Positions 31,819 to 41,732 of a stretch of DNA of 64,000 bases are shown piece after piece. Numbering within the stretch: position 1 is the stretch's first letter; each line of letters opens with the position of its first letter. The notes below the pieces were generated by a model. It was not told the DNA's origin and did no database searches. It saw only the letters and a list, made by a program, of their open reading frames with translations. The stretch is from Penicillus capitatus (lineage: Eukaryota > Chlorophyta): assembly GCA_965649825.1 (NCBI GenBank), contig OZ287701.1, positions 1,364,001-1,428,000 of the forward strand, read 5' to 3'. Made by a program: the position numbers and the translations under genes.

Positions 31819-32523
31819 CTAGACTTGTTCGGTGATAGCTACATCAACAAACCATGAAACGTGTATAGAGTGAGATATGGCGGAGCTTACCGGTATCCAC
31901 AACTTTTCCTTCGACGATAAAGTGAGCAATGCATCCACCGCAATAATCTGCGAAACATTGCGCGTCTGGGTACAATGCTGAGGATGCAATGCTGCATGGG
32001 TCTAGATTGCAGATGGCGACCGTCTTCTTACAAGCACCTGAGGACACACACTTTGCGCACAGGCAAAATGGAGAAGACACGCACATGGACAACGTCCGTA
32101 GCATCTTGGTGGCATCCTCTTGCAATTGGCCCAGCAGTTGTTTCGATAGGTGACATGGTCGACACCGCACACGGGTCGATCGACGTCGGGACAGTCGCAG
32201 CTATGGTCACAGGAACAACGACCATGGCATGCTATGTCGACGCCGGCGCATTTTGCACATTCCTCATTCCAATACGTTCGGTCATTTGTGCCGCAGACGG
32301 GATTCCATATAGCCTGGCACGGACATTCGTCAGTAGCATTCGCATGACTCTCGTCTCGTCCAGCGGACTCGATGACGACGCTATCCCCATCTCCTGATGG
32401 CCATGTTCCTCCAAGTGCCCGATACATCGTAACGAGCGTACCTCTGTCAAAGGGAGTCCCGGAGACGCGAAGAACGAGTAGACAGACCAGAGTCGCTAGA
32501 GAAACGAACTGTGTGTCATACAT
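31819..32523 (-). CDS. Secreted Kazal protein B with CGGC-type module
   Basis: Signal peptide MYDTQFVSLATLVCLLVLRV at 32523 (an in-frame Met 9 codons earlier is possible). After a Gly/Asp spacer come two Kazal modules, VCGTNDRTYWNEECAKCAGV and VCGVDHVTYRNNCWANCKRM, ending CPC. A phase 1 intron of about 47 nt (CCA T/GTGCGTG) is followed by the module CNLDPCSIASSALYPDAQC with CFADYCGGCIAHFIVEGKVV. This last module has the CGGC form also known from animal secreted proteins. A final phase 1 intron leads to only six residues (AITEQV) and a stop at 31819. The linker and double-CC module of genes A, C and D are absent, so this copy is shortened at its 3' end. Confidence 0.8.
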
Positions 32524-32559
32524 CCTCCGACGGTGTATTCCTTCAGACACCCCACGAAT

Positions 32560-34015
32560 TGGTACACCCCTTGATGCGGCGTTTCTTGGCTGTGATGTGT
32601 TTCACCGTCAATCCGTACATTAACGTAAGGCCGTCCTTCCTGAGCATCATGCGTTCGTCACCTCATCTTGCACAGAACAACGTAAGGATTCGACCCGAAA
32701 AGGAACGCGTCCAGAGATCCTCTCCGGAGAGAACCTTTATTGGCGTATCCCAGCCGAGCGGCTTTCCTTCCTGGAGATGAAGGCATGCCACACACAGGTG
32801 GTTCGGGATGTAGGTAGGGGTGCTTGAAGATAGGGAGTCAGACCTGTGTGCAAGAATTCGGAGACAGACCAATTGTTGCGTCGACGGTCACCGACATCGC
32901 ATGGACGATGCGGAACTGAGGTGTCGGGTACACTGCATAAGTCGAGATATGAATGAAGACTGTCGGTAGATACGTTTGAGTTTGTCCATGACAGATCTTT
33001 TGAATCGTTTCGATTGTTCCCAACCCGTTCGCGATGACAAAGCCAGCTGACTGTGGATGAGGGAAGCGTCATTCCTTTCTCTCATTTGGAGTACTCTGTC
33101 ATCAGAGCTGCAGCGCCAATCGAACTGAGGCTCCCATGAGAGTAGGGTTCATATCAAAATCACAGACATGACATGGATGGCATCAGTCACCTGCTGCCAG
33201 TACCATAATCATCAAGGGAAATGCAGAAACTAGACTCGGATTGGATGCGAAAGCTCCTGCCTGCTCTGTCTAACATGACACAAAGGAGGAGGGACAAACG
33301 ATTGGACTGAGCTTTCACATTTCTAGCGTGTCCAAAAAAGAGAGATAGATCACTTAATCCGATTTCTTCCGACAAGACGATCGTACGATAAACTGCCGAG
33401 CTGCTGTAGAAAAAATCTGAAGAAAGTTACTTCTGCGGCGCACGATTTGTAACTCCCCTGTTGTTTGCTCTGCGAATCGCCTCGTTTAGGACTCTGGATA
33501 ACGGAGCTCGGTCTCCGCCACCCTCCTGCTCTGGCTTCTCCAGCATCTAGGCCGCTGCACGAACAAACCCATCATCGGAGGATGGATCGGATGTCGACCA
33601 TTGCGCCTTCCGCGCAGACAGCCTGTTCGCCCCTCCTCAGTGGCACGTTTCGCTCCACACAGCACGGCGTTCTCGTGCCTCAGTCGTCTGCCATGGTTTG
33701 GCGAATGGCCGAAGCCTGTCGACCAGGGATTCCGCCTGCCAGCGCAAGTCACATCATCGACTTTCCTTGCATGACAGCGCGACAAGTGCTGGAGAGCTCG
33801 GATACAGCTCACAGCCAGCACAGAACCTGTTGTTTTTTCGCACTGTCCGCGTCAGCAAACAAGGCTAATGGCACCCCTGGACTATCCGCTTTTCGTTTTT
33901 GGACGGAAATAGAAACGATGGTTGGACGGCGGGGTATAAATACGAGCACCGCCTTCTCTGACCACTGACATTTCTTCTTTGTCGTCTTCCCTTTCCGCTT
34001 TGTCGGAGTTTTCAC
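32560..34015. other. No supported gene; one doubtful minus-strand frame
   Basis: Several open frames overlap here. The only one with protein-like features starts at 34015 on the minus strand (basic KRKGKTTKKK, then VPLALFADADSAKKQQ) and could splice across CACTTGTCG. It has no recognisable motif and its continuation is compositionally odd. I leave it uncalled. The plus-strand frame 33465-33968 is probably its shadow. Confidence 0.35.
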
Positions 34016-34021
34016 CGAGTC

Positions 34022-34605
34022 ATGTCGACCAACGCAGCCGTGTTGTCCATCCTCGCACTTCTGTGCCTCTCCTCGGCAAGATGTCTTCTACCGTCGGCAT
34101 CCTTTGCTGATGGACTGTCCTGCTTGCGTCCTCAGGCAACTGCCTACCGTAAGGTCTTGGACAAGACCGTCCATGAAGACTGCGACCCTAATGTCACAAA
34201 CGATTGCTCCTTTGAACCAGGCCACGAACACCATGGTAACGTCGTCGTTAAGGATCTCCCGTCCACGATGTCGTTGTTGCATGGTAGTCGTATATGAAGA
34301 TTCGAGGGGAGACGCCATTCCACTCACAACTCAGACGGGTTTGACCTGCAGTCGGTGTGATGATCTCTGCTGCCACGCCATGGAAGGAGGTAGGCCGTTC
34401 GTAGTGTGAAGCAATACGCACAGTGATGGTTTCAGAATGCCATGCGTTCGATTGGAACCCAGCGAACAGAGGAGAATGCAGGTTGTTCCTTGAACCTCCA
34501 GCCCCCATACCACAAGTAGGCAGCACATTCGTGGTGTGCGACGAAGACCACGGCCCCTCGTGCCACGATAGCACGTCAGACTCTGATGCGGTGGTCGTCA
34601 CATGA
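34022..34605 (+). CDS. Secreted protein with PAN/apple-like domain
   Basis: Exons 34022-34235, 34288-34389 and 34436-34605 close in phase (161 residues). It starts with a signal peptide (MSTNAAVLSILALLCLSSAR). The Cys pattern CSRCDDLCCHAMEG, then ECHAFDWNPANRGECRLFLE, fits a PAN/apple module: paired cysteines, C-x-A-F-x-W and C-x-L/F. These domains bind proteins or carbohydrates outside the cell. The tail is acidic (SDSDAVVVT). Both introns are phase 1, as in the Kazal genes nearby, which suggests the same exon-shuffling history. The N-terminal 70 residues hold further cysteines and a His-rich patch (EPGHEHHG) and are not recognised. Confidence 0.75.
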
Positions 34606-36163
34606 AGAATGTGATATCAGCCATGTTCCTTCCGAATTGCGGTCTTTGCGAATTTTGTATGACCTCTTGAAGAACGCGTTTGGCAACTGACGATGCTTGA
34701 TGTAATGAACATGGCAGCTTTTCTTTGAATGCGACTCTTCGCGAACTCTTCGTTTCGCAAAAACACGGTCGCATGCATCATTCTTCTTTAGCAGGTCCAA
34801 ATGGACATGACGATGATAACAGAACGGCTTCCGCTTGCATGCGACAGCAGACGCCATTCCCACGTTTCATCACGGACACCGTAATAGGCGCTTTAACACA
34901 GCCTCCCGGTCATACAAGCTCCTTTGCAAAGATGGGCGATTACGTCGATATCCGCCCACCACTACGCAAGCACGTGAGTTCGCCATGCTCCAAGGAGTGT
35001 TTGTCTTCAGCAGAGAACAGATCCATCCATCCGTTTCGCAGAGACGGTACAAGAACGAAGACGTGGTGTTCTTCTTAGACGATGAATAGGAAGATGACGA
35101 CCAGCAACTTCGTCATTGACAGCGGCATGATGTCGTCCGCGGCGAAGATTTACATCTCTATGGCTCTCGGACACACCGGGGAAGAATGTCTTTCCGGTCT
35201 CCGTCGATTCTCCTTCAGAAGCGGCCGACGTCGATGCAGAAACCCGATTCAGTGAAATTGACTACTGAGTCGGATGTCAAATCTCAAGAGACTCATTGAC
35301 AAATAGTGTCGATGATGAGAACACGCAATGATCGGGTTTGAATTTGATCAGCATTCAGTTGTCCGATCCAGGGATTTTCGAGAACGTCAACTTTTCATCG
35401 GATTGAAAGGAAGCATCAGGGTGATGAGATTTCTTGTTTCTCCTTGCATAGTCTGTAGCTCCATGCAGCCTTCATTGAGTATCGCACAGCTGACTTGCAG
35501 CATTGTCAGAGTAAAGCATGTCAGGCTTTTCCATTCTTTCCCTTTTGTTGATTTCGGTAGATACAGATCTCTCTACCGTATCTGAGGTGTTAAATTGTTT
35601 ATCGCTAAAGCTCTATCTGTGCCGGTGCATCTGCAATGGCACGCAACTAGTGCGTATGGCCTAGCAGAAACCTGACAGAAATGCTGCATCCGAAGTTAAC
35701 TCTTTTGGCGTGCAGATTGTCGCCCACACTGCGTTTCCGTTTCTCGTCAAAGATCAGCACAACTAAGGACAACTAGCAGAAAGTGCAGAAACCGAGCGGA
35801 TTGTTGAAGCAAGCAAGTCTTCGAGGAGATGCACTGCTGGATGATATTTCCGAAGAGAGAGAGAGAGAGAGAGCTCGTCGAAGATGTTTGAATAATAGGT
35901 AGCAGAGATCTGTGTGTGGGAGGGCGCAAGCAGAACAACTTATTTGCTGCAAACACGAACACGATTTATACTTCAGCCTTTTCAGCGTCTGATCACAGTC
36001 GTCCATTCCAGTAGTACTATCAACATAAAGCAGCTTATCGCGAGATCTGCTCATTGGCAGAGTCAAAGAAAGAACAAATAAAAACCTTCATTATGCAATC
36101 AACAGCCAACAGAAAAATCAGACAATCAAACGCAGAGGTCGCAGAACAATACACACGAGGTAA
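34606..36163. other. Long stretch without a supported gene
   Basis: A plus-strand frame at 34835-35089 ends with a plausible segment (REFAMLQGVFVFSREQIHPS, then YKNEDVVFFLDDE) but has no start, signal or family I recognise. The rest shows no conserved coding sequence. It contains the GA microsatellite at 35854-35873. Confidence 0.4.
35854..35873. repeat. (AG)10 microsatellite
   Basis: An uninterrupted run of ten AG dinucleotides in the intergenic region between the PAN gene and Kazal gene C. Confidence 0.95.
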
Positions 36164-37197
36164 CTAAAAACACCTGGGGCATGAGCGCCTGCAACTCTTG
36201 TTGAAAGAAGATGCAAAATTGGAGCCGTAGCTGCCAAAGATAGAGTTAGGTTTGGGACACTCTGCACAACACTGAAGTCCAGGGCAGCAGTTGCTTCTCT
36301 CGGGTTGATATAGACTAGGATAGGTCAAGCATCTCTGGCCCTGAAACAGAAAGTGGATAGAAACTCACAGCACGGCAGGGTCGCATACTTTATCTTTGCA
36401 GAATGGGGGTTGATTGGTATTAAAGGGACGGAGGCTTGGAGGCGGTAGGCCTACATTTCATTGCATTGGCTATGTTATCACAAAAAAGAAAACGGTCTTA
36501 CTACAGTCAACAACTTCACAGTTTGCAACGTAGACGGCAGAACAGCCACATTGTCCTGCTGCGATGCATTGGGCGTCTGGGAATGCGGGACACAAAGGAT
36601 CGGAGCATGGAGCCTCGCACAGTATACTCTCGCAGGGAAGGACAGGTTCACCTAGAGAGCAGAGGAAGAAACCATCAAGCTTGAGAAGTCGATGCCGGAC
36701 GCACGCACATGGACATGCATTGTTGCAGTCGACTTGGACGTCAGCTCTCTTGGCTCTGCACGTGTTGAGATAGGTGACACCGTCCACTCCGCAGACAGGA
36801 TTCGGTTCACAGGAGCATCCTTTTTTGCAGGGGCACTGTCCCTTGCAATCGACATCTACGCCAGCGCATGCGGCTAGACATGGATTTCCATATTGCTCTC
36901 CGTCGACACCACAGACTGGATCTTCAAATGCTGCACAGCTGCAAAGAGGACAAGGACACTTGCCGTCGCAGGCGACCTCCACACCGGCGCATCCAGCAGC
37001 ACACGTATTCGAGTATGTCTTGCCATCCACTCCGCACACGGGGGCGTAGTTCGCGGGACAAATACAACCTCCCCCTACAACACACACGACGAATTACATG
37101 ACCGATTAAGTCGACGGTATGCTTTACCCTGCGCATTTGCGCCTCGGGCGAGGAAGAGACAGAGAAACGCCACAGTGAAGAGCGCCGTTAGCTGCAT
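36164..37197 (-). CDS. Secreted Kazal protein C: three Kazal modules, CPAxP module, linker, double-CC module
   Basis: Five exons close exactly: 37197-37128, 37074-36709, 36651-36502, 36450-36389 and 36340-36164 (274 residues). Exon 1 is the signal peptide (MQLTALFTVAFLCLFLARGA) ending in phase 1. Exon 2 holds three canonical Kazal modules (PVCGVDGKTYSNTCAAGC, PVCGVDGEQYGNPCLAAC, PVCGVDGVTYLNTCRAK), each ending C-x-CPC. Exon 3 is the module CSDPLCPAFPDAQCIAAGQC, then CSAVYVANCEVVDC. Exon 4 is a Pro/Ser/Asn linker. Exon 5 is the terminal module GQRCLTYPS, then NCCPGLQCCAEC and CRRSCPRC. Exons 2 and 3 are symmetric 1-1. It is the reference member for the cluster. The likely role is extracellular protease inhibition, with the end modules of unknown function. 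Confidence 0.88.
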
Positions 37198-39156
37198 CGT
37201 TTTTGATACCGAGGCACACAACTGTCGGTGACGGCGAAGGATAAGAAGAAGACACGTCTAGTAATCCTTCTGATAAACAACGATCTGCGCTCCGTCAGAG
37301 TACTCCTTGGTCTCAGTGCTGTGCGCTTAGAGATGTTTGGTTGCTTTCTGACAGAGAATCCAATGAAGGATGATGTCTAGGAGCTGGCTGTGTCCATTTA
37401 TCACCTGTTCACCGCATTAAAACCGTACGACGCGTGCCTCGTTGACGTTTCAGTAAAATCGAGGCCACATAGACCATCGATTCAGTTTTGTCTCGATGAT
37501 GACTGAATCGCGTGAAACTAGGCAGGGAGATAATTTTGTCGGACCGTCTTACCCAGATGGTTAGAGTTACGTCTGATTTTTCTGTGTGGAGGAGAGCTCG
37601 TTTTCTTAATGGTGGTTAGACATGCATCCATACGTCTGCATTGGAGTTTCGAGGCGGGATTAAATTGTGTTTTTGCTGTCATGTCAAACAAAGCAATAGA
37701 CAGATCCTTTGGCCACTTGCATAGTATCAGTGAGAAGAGGCTGTTATTTTGGGGTATACGAATAGGGTACACGTGAGGACGGAATCGACAAAGATCTCTT
37801 GCAGAATTGAATAGAACTTCCGTGCTTCGCATGAATGCTGTGATCCATTGTGGATCTCTCAGCAGCATGTATTGTATCGCGGTCGCAGGTCCTGGCAACA
37901 GTGGCCAGTACTCGGACAGCCCTACCTTCGTGATTGGGACGCAGTGATGGACAGCAAAGCACAGGCGGGATCTCACAGATCAATTTTAAGACGGAGCACC
38001 AATGGATGTGAAGACCTTAAGGGGCTGATGTCTGTTGTCTACGTCTACAGAGCACCTTTGTCTGTCAACTGTCATGACAGGCCGTGTTCCAGGTTGGTTG
38101 CAGACCTGATGCGCGTCTTTTGGGAAGAATTCTACCGTCTCTTCTTTGGACTTTTCATCGGCATTGATAGAAACGATGAAGGTTTTCATGGGGGTTCCTC
38201 GATGAGTGACATGTGTAATGTGATGGAGAGGGCAATTGCAAATCAGACGTTACACAGCCCAGTAGCTAATTCAGTATACCCAGGCTTTGGGCAACACACA
38301 ATTATCATCATCGGCGTCTTTAGTCAGTCAACCTGGTTTTCATAACCTTTCACTTCGTCGGGGCGACCAGGGCCTGGTTGGTCGATAAACGGCACAACAC
38401 TGTATTTCTGAGCAACTGGTCGTTCGAATCGTATACCTAGTGCAACTGAGTCTTTCAAACAGATTGTCAGTCATGACACAGTTCACAGCATACCAAAGCC
38501 ACAACTTTCTCACAATCACCGAAGAAGATACGTCTTGGGTTGGATCATTGTGTAGAAATCGATGGGGAACACAAGGCACCAGAGGAGAACCCCATCGCTA
38601 GACAACAAGCAATAAGAAGCACTCGACATCATCACACATTGTTTGCTTTCGGGGAATCATCGTCTCTGACGAGAGTGCATGCATCGAACATCGACACTTG
38701 TGCAAGAGAGTGGACAGGTGAAGGCAAACCCAGTAAATGAAAGGAATGCACAGATCTTACGTTGAATGGAAGAGGACAGACAGTTCATCGAGCGAATGGA
38801 GGGAGATCATGGGGTCTTCTTGCGGACTATCTACATCCTCGAACCTTTTCTGAAGTCGAATACGGCATCACGAGAAGGAAATGCGTCGAATCGTCGCTGG
38901 AATCGAACAGTTAAGCACTCATTGGATTACAGATTTCGTTCTCGTGTTAACTACTTCAGCGTTTTTTTATTCGAAATGGATGGATGACCATGGAAAAGAA
39001 AAAACAAAACCTGACAGATTTAACTCAGCTCGTCTGGTGAGCCACTCCATATGGTGTGTACTGAAAACCCCATCCCGCCACGCAACTGTCTTCGACGGCC
39101 AATACAGATAACATTGTAGATACGAAAACGAACAAGGAGATAGTTATTCTTGCCTC
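37198..39156. other. Two kilobases without a supported gene
   Basis: Frames on the plus strand (37848-38345) and minus strand (37518-37976) overlap one another and lack motifs, signal peptides or intron-closed extensions. A decayed gene cannot be excluded. I see no repeat structure. Confidence 0.4.
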
Positions 39157-40219
39157 TTAGCACTTGGGGCAGGATTTCATGCATCTACCACCTCCATACA
39201 ACTTTGTATGTCTGTCGTCATCATCATCACTATCACTGTCGCTATCGCTGTCACTGTCGCTACCGCTACTGCGGTGGCTGCGACGGTCGTCATCACTATC
39301 ACTGTCGCTGCCGCTGTCGCTGTCATCATCATCGTCCTCGTCCTTTTTCCCTTTGGATTTGACGCATTTGGGGCAGCAGGTCAAGGAAGGGCAGCAGTCC
39401 TTTCCTGCCGGAACGCCTTTGTGTCCACCGCCAGCGGAACCACCACACTTCTGTCCCTGTGAACAACCCATGCGCATGAATATACGTTCCGTAATCGCAA
39501 CTGAGTACCTGTCTCATACAAGCAGGTAAAACGACACTGGGAGAAGGAGGAGGAAGGTTAATGCTTGGAGACGGGGTTGGAGGTCCTTCATCCATACCGT
39601 CCGTCAAAAAAGCTTCGTGAAAGGATCGCCTTACCGCAATCGACGATTTCGCAGTTAGACACGTAAACATCCGAGCAACCATGATGACCGGACGAGATGC
39701 ACTTTGCATGCGGGTGCTTCGGGCACTTATGGGTGGAACAAGAGGAGGAGCCATGAGTGTGAGAGCACTTGCCATGAGAATGACCTAGTGTACACGACAG
39801 AACTGTGTGAAGATCAACGTTGTTAAGGAGAACGCACAAGGACATGCGTGGTGACAGGCGACACTGGCACCAGCTATCTTGGCACGACAGGCGTTCAAGT
39901 ACGTTACACCGTTTGACCCGCAAACGGGTGCCGCGTGACAAGAACAGTGCTGCGGCTCATTGCATGAACACTTCTTATCGCAAGCAACATCGGCTCCTGC
40001 ACAGGAGGCACATTTAGGACCCGAATAGGTTTTGCCTGCCACCCGTACCACAAACGTTTTTCTTCGCAGCACAGTCGCACAAGATTTTGCCTAAGGATAA
40101 CGAGAGTTGTAACGAGAGGAACTTAGGGCGATGACGAAATCGATACGTTCAGCGACGGATGGAGTGATGACGGCGAATGCGACCGTCAGAGATACGTAAA
40201 GAACAGCAGAGCTTCTCAT
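39157..40219 (-). CDS. Secreted Kazal protein D with acidic Ser-Asp insert in the terminal module
   Basis: Exon 1 (40219-40147) codes a signal peptide (MRSSAVLYVSLTVAFAVITP) and ends in phase 1. The second exon starts at 40090: CDCAAKKNVCGTGG then, one base out of frame, GKTYSGPKCASCAGADVAC, then a clean Kazal module PVCGSNGVTYLNACRAKIAG. Next comes the CPAxP-type module, here His-rich (CSTHKCPKHPHAKC, then CSDVYVSNCEIVDC). A linker PPTPSPSINLPPPSPS follows. The last exon opens GQKCGGSAGG, then DCCPSLTCCPKC, a long Ser-Asp/Asp run (39217-39345), and CMKSCPKC with stop at 39157. Exon phases match gene C throughout. The one-base break in the first Kazal module means either a null allele or a sequencing error. 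Confidence 0.78.
39217..39345. repeat. Low-complexity codon run encoding Ser-Asp repeats
   Basis: On the plus strand this is a run of TCATC/TCACTGTCGCTATCGCTGTC-like units; on the minus coding strand it gives DDDDDSDSGSDSDSDDD and SGSDSDSDSDSDSDDDDD. Mixed codons (GAC, GAT, AGC, AGT) argue for selection on the acidic peptide, not only slippage. Confidence 0.85.
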
Positions 40220-41262
40220 CGAGAAGGAGACTGTGTATATCTCAACTGGGCAATAGTTATTCGCCGTTTGGTGAAAATTACAATGAAGTCGTGTTTCGTC
40301 GTCCGAATAAATACTGTTGTGCGGTTATCCCGGCAGCGTCTCTTCAGAACTTCGAGTTGAACTGCACGTGGATGGACGGATATGAGTAACTAGGCGGAAT
40401 AGACCAGTTGGCATTTAGAAATAGTACTTCTTCGGTCGTTCCTGACGGAACTGTCGCGATGACGGCTTGTACAGATGACTGTTCGAACTCAGTTTCACGG
40501 AGTTTTCTGGATCAGGTGAAAACAATTGCCTGAGCTTTATTCGCTGTCAGTCAATCACGCCATTATTGTCGGACAATAACGCCGCTATGGTATCCGGGTA
40601 TCTGAACCAGTGTGCTCGTTTGTAGCCTAAACGAAACGACGGACAGGCAGAGCTGCTGCCAGGGAAGCAACCTGAAACAACCGTTGATGTGAAAACTTCG
40701 AGAGACGCAGAATCGCAGGCGCGGCATACGGTTGCTGAGATCGCCATGCATTCATAGTAAGTGTATATACTTATCTGAGTGTAACCACCACGTCTTGTCG
40801 ATGGTTTGACAGCGATAGTTAGTACATTCGACAACCAAGCAAAGGCAGCTCATCCACTCCTAGCACCCCATTATCGTAACAATGGCCTCATCCTCCATCC
40901 CTTCGAAATGCCGCTGACAGACGAATGCAACGAAAACGCGTAACACTGTGCGTTATTCGAATTAACGATCGACGCTGGACACATGACGAGCAGTAATGGC
41001 GAACAGTTTTCAGAGGAGCGACATCGATTCTGCGAATTCTACGAAGTTGGTCTTGCAAACAAAATCCAAATCGAATGCAGGTTCCTTTCCGTCACGGAAA
41101 AGATGGATCAGAACGAGCAGTATCCTCCAAGAAACAACGTCACAGGGTGCATGTGCAGTTTGGCAATGTTTCAAGTTGTGTCGCCTTCGTCCACTGCAGC
41201 GACTGAAGCTTCAGTATCTTCTATCGACACAAGCGAAGCGACGGCACTTTTCCGAGAACCTA
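40220..41262. other. No supported gene
   Basis: Frames here are short, overlapping and without motifs. The plus-strand frames at 40983-41472 are antisense to the secreted Cys-module gene. Confidence 0.35.
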
Positions 41263-41732
41263 TCAAATAGTTGTAACGGAGATGCATTCGAGAGGAGACC
41301 TCTTACAGTCGTTTACTATCTCGTCCTTCAGAATCCATACAGCGAATTCATCGCGTTCACGCACGTGACATTCTGCTTGAGGATAGCGCACACACCTTTT
41401 GTCTTTACAACTATTGCGCAGGCATTCCGGCGACCTCTCACTTTCGATTCCTGTGGCAGACAGACATCTTAAGTAAAAATCGAGACAGGTTTGGAGGAGA
41501 ACGAAACGGAGGTGCGTTTTCGCTGTCAGTACGGGGATATGCCGATTCGTTACGGCGTCGCCATTTAGACGTTTGCGTTCATACGTCGCGGAGACGGGTC
41601 GCCAGCTAACGATGTTACGAGATTGATGCGTATATGTTACGGACCTTCGGAAATTGAGGTCGAAACCACTTGTGCCGTGACGGCCATTGCTGCCAGAGAG
41701 ACGACGAAGACAGAGAACAGAGATAGCTTCAT
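41263..41732 (-). CDS. Small secreted protein with a single CPAxP-type Cys module
   Basis: Exon 1 starts at 41732 with a signal peptide (MKLSLFSVFVVSLAAMAVTA) and ends in phase 1 after ISEG. A long intron (about 210 nt) ends CTGTCTGCCACAG. Exon 2 codes GIESERSPECLRNSCKDKRC, VRYPQAECHVRERDEFAVW and ILKDEIVNDC. The cysteine spacing and the YPQAEC and EIVNDC segments match the module between Kazal and linker in genes A-D. Thus the module also occurs alone. The 3' end is uncertain: the frame runs to a stop at 41263, but the sister genes have a phase 1 intron after the last Cys, and a GT is present there (GAC TGT A/AGAGGT region). Confidence 0.6.

Noticed and set aside
33465-33968. Plus-strand open frame of 167 codons
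   Set aside because: No motif, signal or homology pattern; overlaps an equally doubtful minus frame; composition typical of a non-coding frame in 50 percent GC DNA.
37848-38345. Plus-strand open frame of 165 codons
   Set aside because: No recognisable domain and no intron-closed extension; overlaps minus frames of similar quality.
38400-38460. Possible tRNA T-arm (GTTCGAATC)
   Set aside because: No matching acceptor, D or anticodon stems could be drawn around it.
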